From: Verrucomicrobiota bacterium
GTDB taxonomy: Bacteria; Verrucomicrobiota; Verrucomicrobiia; Limisphaerales; UBA11320
NCBI GenBank assembly: GCA_016871475.1
Contig: VHDG01000300.1
Span: forward strand, 1-5,598
Length of the DNA stretch: 5,598 nt
Direction of reading: 5' to 3'
This document shows positions 1 through 5,598 of the stretch, piece by piece; positions within the stretch are counted from its first letter, which is position 1; each line of letters opens with the position of its first letter. The notes below the pieces were generated by a model. That model was not told the DNA's origin, ran no database searches, and saw only the letters and a list, made by a program, of their open reading frames with translations. The translations under genes were made by a program, and so were the position numbers.

Positions 1-2599
1 AGTCGTCGCCCGCCACATTCTTTTCAAGGAAGTACTCTGTCAGCTTGCGCAGGCTGACCGATGCAAACCTGGAGCCGTTATGGATGGAAGGTCCGGCAAT
101 GATGACATTGAGATCACGAACGATGTTCATTCGGAGCGTGTTTGAAGTGGCGGGCTGGGCAGCCGGGGTGTTGTAGATGGCCAGCAGTGACAGAGTCTCG
201 GCAGTGAGCTGGGACTTCACCCACGAATCGAACGCTCCCTCCCCAGCGAGGAGCCGGGCTGCAAGCGGATTCAGCGAGCGGATATCTGCCAGCGCGAACG
301 AAACAGGGCCCGTCAGCACGTTCGATTGCAAACGGTTTAGAATGCTCACGATCGCACTCCCAGACGCTTCGCCCTGGAACAGATATCCCTCATCGGAAAA
401 GCGACGGAAAAGATAGTCCAGAGCGCCGTTCGACCGGGATGACAACCTTGCGACAAAGCCTGCAGCATCTGTGACATCCGAGTTGAGGAATCTGACCTCC
501 GGGTTGAGCGTCCTCCCGAACTCATTGAACCAGCTGGTCAGGTATTGCTCCTGCGGATCGCGTTCAGCAGTGCTCATGTCTTCAAACTTCGGATCGATGT
601 AATTGATCCCCTGTCCGGCACCCGAAAACCCTGAGGAACCACCGAAAGCACGGTCGATACTCAGCAGGTAGCCTCCTGTGACATTGGGTTGGGTGAGATC
701 CCGCGCGGTCAACCGGGGAGTGTTGACGCGGTTCGGGCCGATTCCGATGCGTTCCAGAACATTGTACACCCCGAAGTAGTCGGATCGTCGGATGTTCGAT
801 GTGGCACTACCGCTGGCTGAAGACGGGCTGGTTTGGTTGAGATAAACCTCGATGTTCTTGTAGCGGGCAGCGTATCGGCCGATCTCATTGCTCATGTCGG
901 ACGCGAGAGGGTTGTGGAACAGGGACGGATCGAAGTTAAAGGGTCCGTGAAAGACCCACTCCGAAGCCGACGGCAAGCCCAGGAGAGGAATGTTTTCATC
1001 AAGATCATCCTCTCCCCACGTATCCACAGCCCAATTGAACTTTGGATTGCCGGCGGTGCTGGAGCCACGGATTTTGAAGCCTGCACGGAAGATTTGGTCG
1101 GGTGCGTTGGTGAACGAGGATCGCCCGCGGAATGGCTCGTGCACAAACACCACGCACGGCCGCTTGTTCGCATCATCGAAACCGCCGGTACCGAAGCTGT
1201 GAACGAGGACGAGGGGCAGATCTGATGAGATATCGCGCATGGCTGGATCCAGCCGCATGAACGTCTCAGTGCGAATCGGCCCCGGCAAGTAGGTGGGAAC
1301 GAATGCACGAGCCCTGATGGAAACGCTGTTCGTCAGGCGGATCGGCCCCGAATAGCGAGGTGAATTGGTCGTGGGGACCGTGCCGTTCAGGGTGTAGTGC
1401 ACGCTGGCATTCGCCAGGCCCGTAGGCGGAATGAGTGTGACATCGAAAGGATCGAAATAGGTCTTGCTCGCCGCGCTGAAACTGACAGGACCCGCAGCGC
1501 CATCAATCCCTGATGAATTCGCCGATCCAGGGCTCGGGGTGGAGAAGTAGCGTTCGTCCGCGAGGTTGTAACGGACCTGGCGTGTCTTGATCTCTGGCAA
1601 CAGAAGCAAATCGCCGTCAGCCGCGGCGGAGTTCCTCAGTGCGTAGAAGGACAAAACGTTCGCGCCCTCCTGAAAACCTTCGACCAACGCCGTGGAGAAA
1701 ATATCCTCGGCCACGATCGCTGCGTCGTTGGCCCGGTTTTGTGTGGAGGTCGATGTACCCGTAGGTGCCTGGGTCGGGGAGAAACCGCGACGGGCGATCT
1801 CGCGTCCGTTCAGATACGCCACGAAGCCGTCATCGTATCGCATTCTGAGATACGGGTTTGGAACCTGGCCCAGGCTGGTGATCTGGAAGGGAATGCGCAC
1901 CATCAAAGTGTTTCTCCTGGTGGCCCGGTTCATCAAACCTTCGACATCTGTAGCGATCAGTGGATCGAACAAAGAGCTGGAATTGGTATCGAAGCCGATG
2001 CCCAGGGGACCGGAAGACCAGTTGGGTGGGACGATAAAGTCTCTTTCCTGCCAGCGGTTGGTGAAGGTGTTTCCGCTGTTGGTAGGCGTGTAGTATTGGG
2101 CGATGGTTCCTGCTCCAATGAGTGTTGAAGTCGATATGACCTCGGAGTTGAGGCCATAGGATCTGTTCAGCACCTGCGGCCCGAAAACGAACTGCTGCAC
2201 GATGTTGTTGGTACGACGAACCAAGGCCAGCGCCTCGCCGTTCAGACTCAAACTGAAGTTGGCGTGGAGCGGTTTCGTGGGATCCGTGAGATCTCTACCC
2301 GAGGCCCAGATAATGAGATGTTGCCCAGGTGCCAGATTCACGGCCGGGATCCGCCACTTCTGAAGATTGTCCAGGTTGTCGGTAAGATAGTAGGCCGAGA
2401 GGTCGATGGCAGTGGCCCCTCCATTGAACAACTCGATGTAATCCGACGACTGGCCAAAGTCGTCGTTAATGGTCGAGTTGTTCGCAAGAAACTCTGTGAT
2501 CAGGAGATTGTCCTGAGCTCTTGCACTGGGAGTGGAGTTGACAATGCCATACAAAGCGATGAGTACGGCAAGGCAGCGGAGCGCGTTCTGATTCTTCAT
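1..2599 (-). CDS. Large exported lamin-tail / CotH-kinase-like surface protein (3' end outside window)
   Basis: The reading frame is open from ATG at 2597-2599 to the left edge: 866 codons, no stop, so the C-terminus is missing. Residues 1-28 form a signal peptide (basic start, hydrophobic LAVLIALYGIV, cleavage after A-R-A). Residues 31-140 fit a lamin-tail domain (LLITEFLANNS, DYIELFNGG, LAPGQHLIIWAS, FSLSLNGEALALV). Residues 155-345 are a beta-rich domain seen in similar verrucomicrobial proteins (YDDGFVAYLNGREIARR, EGANVLSFYALRN). Residues 370-450 resemble the chitobiase C-terminal / Fn3-associated module (VHYTLNGTVPT, YSGPIRLTNSVSIRARAF). Residues 460-697 carry CotH-like motifs: FKIRGSS, K520, LFHNPLASDMSNEIGR, YFGVYNVLERI, GGYLLSIDR. 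CotH proteins are atypical protein kinases in Bacillus; activity here is unproven, and the late DFD-type metal motif is not seen by residue 866. Residues 698-866 are discussed in the findings. No clear Shine-Dalgarno precedes the ATG; the start rests on the signal peptide. Likely a secreted or cell-surface protein; substrate unknown. Confidence 0.88.
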   Translation of the reverse strand, partial: MKNQNALRCLAVLIALYGIVNSTPSARAQDNLLITEFLANNSTINDDFGQSSDYIELFNGGATAIDLSAYYLTDNLDNLQKWRIPAVNLAPGQHLIIWASGRDLTDPTKPLHANFSLSLNGEALALVRRTNNIVQQFVFGPQVLNRSYGLNSEVISTSTLIGAGTIAQYYTPTNSGNTFTNRWQERDFIVPPNWSSGPLGIGFDTNSSSLFDPLIATDVEGLMNRATRRNTLMVRIPFQITSLGQVPNPYLRMRYDDGFVAYLNGREIARRGFSPTQAPTGTSTSTQNRANDAAIVAEDIFSTALVEGFQEGANVLSFYALRNSAAADGDLLLLPEIKTRQVRYNLADERYFSTPSPGSANSSGIDGAAGPVSFSAASKTYFDPFDVTLIPPTGLANASVHYTLNGTVPTTNSPRYSGPIRLTNSVSIRARAFVPTYLPGPIRTETFMRLDPAMRDISSDLPLVLVHSFGTGGFDDANKRPCVVFVHEPFRGRSSFTNAPDQIFRAGFKIRGSSTAGNPKFNWAVDTWGEDDLDENIPLLGLPSASEWVFHGPFNFDPSLFHNPLASDMSNEIGRYAARYKNIEVYLNQTSPSSASGSATSNIRRSDYFGVYNVLERIGIGPNRVNTPRLTARDLTQPNVTGGYLLSIDRAFGGSSGFSGAGQGINYIDPKFEDMSTAERDPQEQYLTSWFNEFGRTLNPEVRFLNSDVTDAAGFVARLSSRSNGALDYLFRRFSDEGYLFQGEASGSAIVSILNRLQSNVLTGPVSFALADIRSLNPLAARLLAGEGAFDSWVKSQLTAETLSLLAIYNTPAAQPATSNTLRMNIVRDLNVIIAGPSIHNGSRFASVSLRKLTEYFLEKNVAGDD

Positions 2600-2620
2600 A
2601 CGATAGTTAATCGGGCGCGA

Positions 2621-2631
2621 TTATTACAATA
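2621..2631 (-). promoter_or_regulatory. Possible -10 region for the lamin-tail/CotH gene
   Basis: Read on the minus strand this AT-rich stretch is TATTGTAATAA, ending 21 bases before the ATG. It is the most AT-rich stretch in the GC-rich intergenic region and could hold a -10 element, giving a short leader. No convincing -35 box lies at normal spacing, so this is only a candidate. Confidence 0.2.
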
Positions 2632-2681
2632 CGGCTACGGTTAATGGGTTGATTACCCGAGGACTCTGCCTCATCCCAATC

Positions 2682-2757
2682 GGTTTGGCCATGCCAATCT
2701 TCCCCACTTGTGTTCCATTCGCCAGTCTCGTAACTGTATCCCGGCATCCGCCAAACC
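2682..2757 (+). promoter_or_regulatory. Imperfect inverted repeat ending at the glycosyltransferase start codon
   Basis: The left arm GGTTTGGCCATGCC (2682-2695) pairs with the right arm GGCATCCGCCAAACC (2743-2757). The outer 8 bp are perfect (2682-2689 with 2750-2757). A small 1x2 internal loop (C2690 against C2748-C2749) follows, then 5 more perfect pairs (2691-2695 with 2743-2747). The loop is 47 bases. The right arm ends on the base before the ATG at 2758, so if transcribed the structure would cover the ribosome-binding region. The left arm also contains a compact palindrome, TTGGC-CAT-GCCAA (2685-2697), which could be a protein-binding site instead. The pairing is seen directly; a regulatory role, as RNA fold or as operator, is inference. 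Confidence 0.4.
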
Positions 2758-3498
2758 ATGAGTGAACGCGCTTTGATCGTCATCCCGACCTACAACGAGA
2801 GGGAAAACCTCCCGCCTCTCGTCCAACGCGTCCTCGCCCTGCCCACCCCAATAAACATCCTCGTCGTGGATGATAATTCCCCTGATAGCACCGGCCAAAT
2901 CGCGGATGAAATCGCCTCCAAGTGCTCTCAGGTAAACGTGTTACATCGCAAAGAGAAAGACGGGCTCGGACGAGCTTACGTCGCCGGCTTTAAATGGGCC
3001 CTGGATCAAGGCTTCGATTACGTGTTCGAGATGGACGGCGATTTCTCTCATAACCCCGACGACATCCCCTCCTTCCTCCAAGCTGCCCGGAAGGCGGACT
3101 TGGTCCTCGGCTCGCGCTATACCGACGGCATCCGAGTCATCAACTGGCCGCTGAACCGCCTTCTCCTGAGCATGGGAGCTGCCCTGTATGTGCGGATCAT
3201 CACCGGCATGCCTTTTGCCGACCCGACCGGTGGGTACAAGTGCTTCAGCAAAAAGGTCCTCCAAAGCATTGATTTGGAAAAGATAAGGTCCAATGGCTAT
3301 AGCTTCCAAATCGAGATGACCCATCAGGCATGGCGCCAGGGTTTTCGCGTCGCGGAGTTACCTATTATCTTCACAGACCGTTTCCAGGGGACGTCAAAGA
3401 TGTCCTTCAAGATCGTTCTCGAAGCTCTCTGGATGGTCTGGCGGCTCTGGTTCCAAAATGGGTTCAGGCGGTCTCCAAGAAATCGAAAAGATCGGTAG
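2758..3498 (+). CDS. Polyprenyl-phosphate mannosyltransferase-like GT2 glycosyltransferase (DPM1-like)
   Basis: This complete 246-residue protein fits the GT-A glycosyltransferase family 2, in the dolichol/polyprenol-phosphate mannose synthase group. Such enzymes move a sugar, typically mannose from GDP-mannose, onto a polyprenyl phosphate at the cytoplasmic face of the membrane. Motifs in order: nucleotide-binding TYNERENL (11-18) and VVDDNSPD (36-43); GLGRAYVAGF (69-78); metal-binding DGD in FEMDGDFSHNP (90-100); GSRY (118-121); DPTGGYKCF (155-163); YSFQIEM (181-187); and a C-terminal DRFQGTSKMS segment (207-216). The length matches soluble, DPM1-type single-domain enzymes: there is no C-terminal GtrA-like or multi-span membrane domain, only a hydrophobic/aromatic stretch around 219-232 that may touch the membrane. 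The tail is basic (RRSPRNRKDR). The start gives the usual family N-terminus just before the first beta strand (ALIVIPTYNE). No Shine-Dalgarno is visible; instead the inverted-repeat arm abuts the ATG. Donor sugar is inferred from the family; glucose or another sugar is possible. Confidence 0.93.
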   Translation: MSERALIVIPTYNERENLPPLVQRVLALPTPINILVVDDNSPDSTGQIADEIASKCSQVNVLHRKEKDGLGRAYVAGFKWALDQGFDYVFEMDGDFSHNPDDIPSFLQAARKADLVLGSRYTDGIRVINWPLNRLLLSMGAALYVRIITGMPFADPTGGYKCFSKKVLQSIDLEKIRSNGYSFQIEMTHQAWRQGFRVAELPIIFTDRFQGTSKMSFKIVLEALWMVWRLWFQNGFRRSPRNRKDR

Positions 3499-3515
3499 CC
3501 CCCAAGCCCCTGCCC

Positions 3516-3532
3516 GCCCTGGGTTCCGGGGC
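3516..3532 (+). other. Intergenic GC-rich hairpin, possible weak terminator or attenuator
   Basis: GCCCTGG (3516-3522) and CCGGGGC (3526-3532) form a 7-bp stem, with one G-T wobble, around a GTT loop. It begins 18 bases after the glycosyltransferase stop codon. No T-run follows (the next bases are CAAAAGGA), so it is not a standard intrinsic terminator. It might only pause polymerase or protect the upstream message, or be a by-product of GC-rich sequence. Confidence 0.25.
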
Positions 3533-3565
3533 CAAAAGGATTTCCATCCGATCATCTTCTCGGGT

Positions 3566-3569
3566 AGGA
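3566..3569 (+). promoter_or_regulatory. Probable ribosome-binding site for the propeller-dehydrogenase gene
   Basis: AGGA lies 7 bases before the ATG at 3577, good Shine-Dalgarno spacing. It supports this ATG, which is also the one that yields a signal peptide. Confidence 0.5.
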
Positions 3570-3576
3570 CTTCGCC

Positions 3577-5598
3577 ATGCCTCGCGCTTCCCTGCATGCT
3601 TTCGCTTTCATTGTCACTCTCGCCTGGCCCGTCCCATTGCCTGCTGATCCAGCGGTCCTAAAGCCGAAACCCAGCCCGCTTCCTTTTGAATATGAGCCCG
3701 CGCCCGAGCCTCTGCCCAATTACGTCTCCGGTGCCAGGTGGGGAACGCAGTCGGACCCGATCCGGACCATGCAAAAACCCCTGCCTCCCGCAGTCTCCGC
3801 AACGCGGTTGCTCCTGCCCGATCATTTCGAATCTCACCTGTTCGCGTCTGAACCCGAAATCCTCAAGCCCATCTGCATGGCCTGGGATGAACGTGGACGT
3901 TTGTGGATTGCCGAGACCGTGGATTACCCGAATGAGCTCCGTTCCGCAGGGGAAGGACGCGATCGGATACGCATCTGCGAGGATGCGGATGGGGATGGGC
4001 GTGCAGACCGGTTTACTTTGTTCGCGGATAAACTGAGCATCCCTACGAGCATGGTCATCGTTCAGGGCGGGGTGATCGTAGCCCAGGCGCCAGACATGCT
4101 CCTCCTGCGCGACACAGATGGCGATGACCGGGCCGATGAGCGGAAAGTCCTATTCACCGGCTGGGGGACCTTCGACACCCATGCAGGGCCCAGCAATCTC
4201 CGTTGGGGTTTTGACAACTGGATCTGGGGAGTCGTGGGCTACTCTGGATTCGACGGAACAGTCGGAGGCAAGAGCATCAAGTTTGGCATGGGCTTCTTCA
4301 GGTTTAAACCTGATGGCAGCCAGCTTGAGTTCGTCCGCTCCAGCAACAACAACACCTGGGGGCTGGGCTTCGCTGAGGACGGAACGTTGTTCGGGTCCAC
4401 AGCAAACGGTAACCCCAGCATGTACATGCCCATTCCCAATCGGATGTACGAACAGGTGTCGGGCTGGTCTGCGTCCCGGCTTGAAAGCATCGCCACCAAC
4501 ATGCACATCTACCCCTCCACCCCCAAGGTGCGACAGGTGGACTGGCACGACCGTTACACCGCGGGCGCGGGGCACGCGCTCTACACGGCACGCAGTTTCC
4601 CAAGGGAATACTGGAATCGACGCGCCTTCGTCTGTGAGCCCACCGGGCATTTGATCGGGATGTTCGACCTGGTGGCCGATGGAGCGGACTTCGTGGCGCA
4701 GAACTTGGGAAGTTTTCTGGCGAGCGACGATGAATGGACATCGCCCATCGCCGCTGAAGTGGGGCCTGACGGAGCGCTCTGGCTGATCGACTGGTACAAC
4801 TACATCATCCAGCACAACCCCGTTCCTCATGGGTTCAAGAACGGCAAGGGGAACGCTTATGAGACGGGGTTGCGGGACAAACGCCACGGCCGGATCTACC
4901 GGATCACGCACAAGGCAGGCAAACCCACGCCTCAGCCCCGGCTGCATGGGGGCAGCCCGAACGATTGGGTGAAAGCGTTGAGCAATGAAAACATGCTCTG
5001 GCGCATGCATGCCCAGCGTCTCATCGTTGAAAAGAAGGCGAATGAGACGGTTCCGAAGCTGATCAAGCTGGTGAAGAACCGGAGCGTGGACGAGCTCGGG
5101 TTTAACCTGGGCGCTCTTCATGCCCTGCGCACCCTCCAGGGGCTTGAAGCACCCGAACTGGGGAGTGTGGCTGGCGAGGCCCTCACTCATCCTTCCTCCG
5201 GTGTGAAACGCGCAGCCCTTGACGCTTTGCCCCGGAACGCGAGGTCGGTCCAGGCGATTCTCGAGAAGGAAGCCCTCCACGATCCCAACGACCAGGTCCG
5301 ACTGGCCGCCTTGCTCGCACTCGCCGAGATGCCTCCCGACGTTTCGGCTGGCGTCATGACCCACCTGGTGGCCGGGAATGTCCGCACTCATCGATCCCGT
5401 TGGCTGAGAGAGGCCGCTGCGTGTGCGGGCGCAAAACACGCGGACGGATTTCTCCAGGCCCTGGTCGCAAAACGTCCGTCCAGCATCCCCGCAGGGGTCG
5501 TGGAGATCGTCGGAGTGGTCGTAAGGCACCGATGCCTCACAGCCGGGACTGAGGAATTGCTCGAGCTCGCGACGTCCATGAACGGAGCCTCACGCTCT
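3577..5598 (+). CDS. Exported PVC-type 'putative membrane-bound dehydrogenase' beta-propeller protein with HEAT-like repeats (3' end outside window)
   Basis: The frame is open for 674 codons from ATG 3577 to the right edge. Residues 1-23 look like a signal peptide (hydrophobic LHAFAFIVTLAWPVPLPA, cleavage near LPA-D), followed by a Pro-rich linker (25-75). Residues 76-446 match the family-typical propeller: LLLPDHFESHLFASEPEILKP, MAWDERGRLWIAETVDYPNE, two acidic loops (DADGDGRAD 136-144, DTDGDDRAD 179-187), HAGPSNLRWGFDNWIWG, VDWHDRYTAGAGHALYTA, AAEVGPDGALWLIDWYN, and HGRIYRI closing the domain. Residues 460-665 are helical with HEAT-like units (SSGVKRAALDALPRNA, NDQVRLAALLALAEM). The fold resembles soluble glucose/sorbosone dehydrogenases, but the family has no proven substrate that I know of, so the name is a domain label. 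Family members often continue into a cytochrome-c-like domain with a CxxCH haem site; if present, it lies beyond the edge. Exported location is inferred. It follows the glycosyltransferase by 78 bp on the same strand and may share its transcript. Confidence 0.9.
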   Translation, partial: MPRASLHAFAFIVTLAWPVPLPADPAVLKPKPSPLPFEYEPAPEPLPNYVSGARWGTQSDPIRTMQKPLPPAVSATRLLLPDHFESHLFASEPEILKPICMAWDERGRLWIAETVDYPNELRSAGEGRDRIRICEDADGDGRADRFTLFADKLSIPTSMVIVQGGVIVAQAPDMLLLRDTDGDDRADERKVLFTGWGTFDTHAGPSNLRWGFDNWIWGVVGYSGFDGTVGGKSIKFGMGFFRFKPDGSQLEFVRSSNNNTWGLGFAEDGTLFGSTANGNPSMYMPIPNRMYEQVSGWSASRLESIATNMHIYPSTPKVRQVDWHDRYTAGAGHALYTARSFPREYWNRRAFVCEPTGHLIGMFDLVADGADFVAQNLGSFLASDDEWTSPIAAEVGPDGALWLIDWYNYIIQHNPVPHGFKNGKGNAYETGLRDKRHGRIYRITHKAGKPTPQPRLHGGSPNDWVKALSNENMLWRMHAQRLIVEKKANETVPKLIKLVKNRSVDELGFNLGALHALRTLQGLEAPELGSVAGEALTHPSSGVKRAALDALPRNARSVQAILEKEALHDPNDQVRLAALLALAEMPPDVSAGVMTHLVAGNVRTHRSRWLREAAACAGAKHADGFLQALVAKRPSSIPAGVVEIVGVVVRHRCLTAGTEELLELATSMNGASRS

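Noticed and set aside
1..508. Possible frameshift explaining the loss of CotH motifs after residue 697
   Set aside because: No other minus-strand frame here shows CotH C-lobe motifs, the existing frame stays open to the edge, and its codon use looks like the rest of the gene.
892..1308. Overlapping open frames on both strands in the lamin-tail/CotH gene, such as 833-1225 plus and 892-1308 minus
   Set aside because: The minus frame with start at 2599 carries recognisable domains through the whole region; the others are low-complexity, Arg/Ser/Pro-rich shadow translations.
1692..2128. Two plus-strand open frames of about 130 codons
   Set aside because: They lie antisense to the beta-rich domain of the lamin-tail/CotH gene and show no motif of their own.
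2264..2644. Plus-strand open frame of 126 codons across the start of the lamin-tail/CotH gene
   Set aside because: It is antisense to the signal peptide and lamin-tail domain, which are clear on the other strand, and its product resembles no family I know.
2649..2740. Promoter candidates for the glycosyltransferase, such as TTGATT at 2649-2654 or TTGTGT at 2708-2713
   Set aside because: Neither has a credible -10 box at 16-18 bases spacing, so no promoter was called.
3490..3553. Inverted repeat GATCGG (3490-3495) / CCGATC (3548-3553) around the end of the glycosyltransferase gene
   Set aside because: Only 6 bp with a 52-base loop and part of one arm within coding sequence; expected by chance.
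3686..4654. Plus-strand open frames at 3686-4036 and 4118-4654
   Set aside because: They are out-of-frame shadows rich in Pro, Ser, Arg and Thr inside the dehydrogenase-like gene, whose own frame gives the expected propeller motifs.
4150..5529. A 459-codon open frame on the minus strand opposite the dehydrogenase-like gene
   Set aside because: It is in exact codon register with the sense gene, so it stays open simply because the sense gene uses no TTA, CTA or TCA codons between 4153 and 5529; it ends at the sense CTA codon at 4150-4152. It begins with GTG, its product has no recognisable motif, and the sense strand encodes a clear family protein.

Overview
The window is about 57% GC by eye and densely coding. 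It looks like a piece of a Verrucomicrobiota chromosome, or a related PVC-group bacterium. The main reason is the combination of a secreted lamin-tail/CotH-type surface protein with a secreted beta-propeller protein of the 'putative membrane-bound dehydrogenase' family (Pirellula/Verrucomicrobium type) that runs into HEAT-like repeats. Both families are strongly expanded in Verrucomicrobiota and Planctomycetota. The placement is inferred from protein families only, since no rRNA or other marker gene is present.

Layout. Bases 1-2599 (minus strand) hold the first 866 codons of a very large exported protein: signal peptide, lamin-tail domain, an unnamed beta-rich domain, a chitobiase-C-terminal-like module, the N-terminal part of a CotH-kinase-like domain, then a segment that does not look like the rest of CotH. 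Its 3' end lies beyond base 1. Bases 2600-2757 are a 158-bp divergent intergenic region. It contains a long imperfect inverted repeat whose right arm ends on the base before the next start codon. Bases 2758-3498 (plus) encode a complete GT2 polyprenyl-phosphate mannosyltransferase-like enzyme. Bases 3499-3576 are a 78-bp gap with a short GC-rich hairpin. Bases 3577-5598 (plus) encode the first 674 residues of the exported dehydrogenase-like propeller protein; the gene runs off the right edge.

The glycosyltransferase and the propeller gene could be co-transcribed, since they share a strand and are 78 bp apart. Nothing in the sequence shows a shared pathway. The glycosyltransferase would act at the cytoplasmic face of the inner membrane making a lipid-linked sugar, while both flanking proteins are predicted to be exported. 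A link through glycosylation of exported proteins is possible but speculative. No RNA genes, insertion sequences, CRISPR arrays or defence systems were seen. The two points most worth checking are the inverted repeat touching the glycosyltransferase start codon and the unusual segment interrupting the CotH-like domain. No convincing new multi-gene system is visible.
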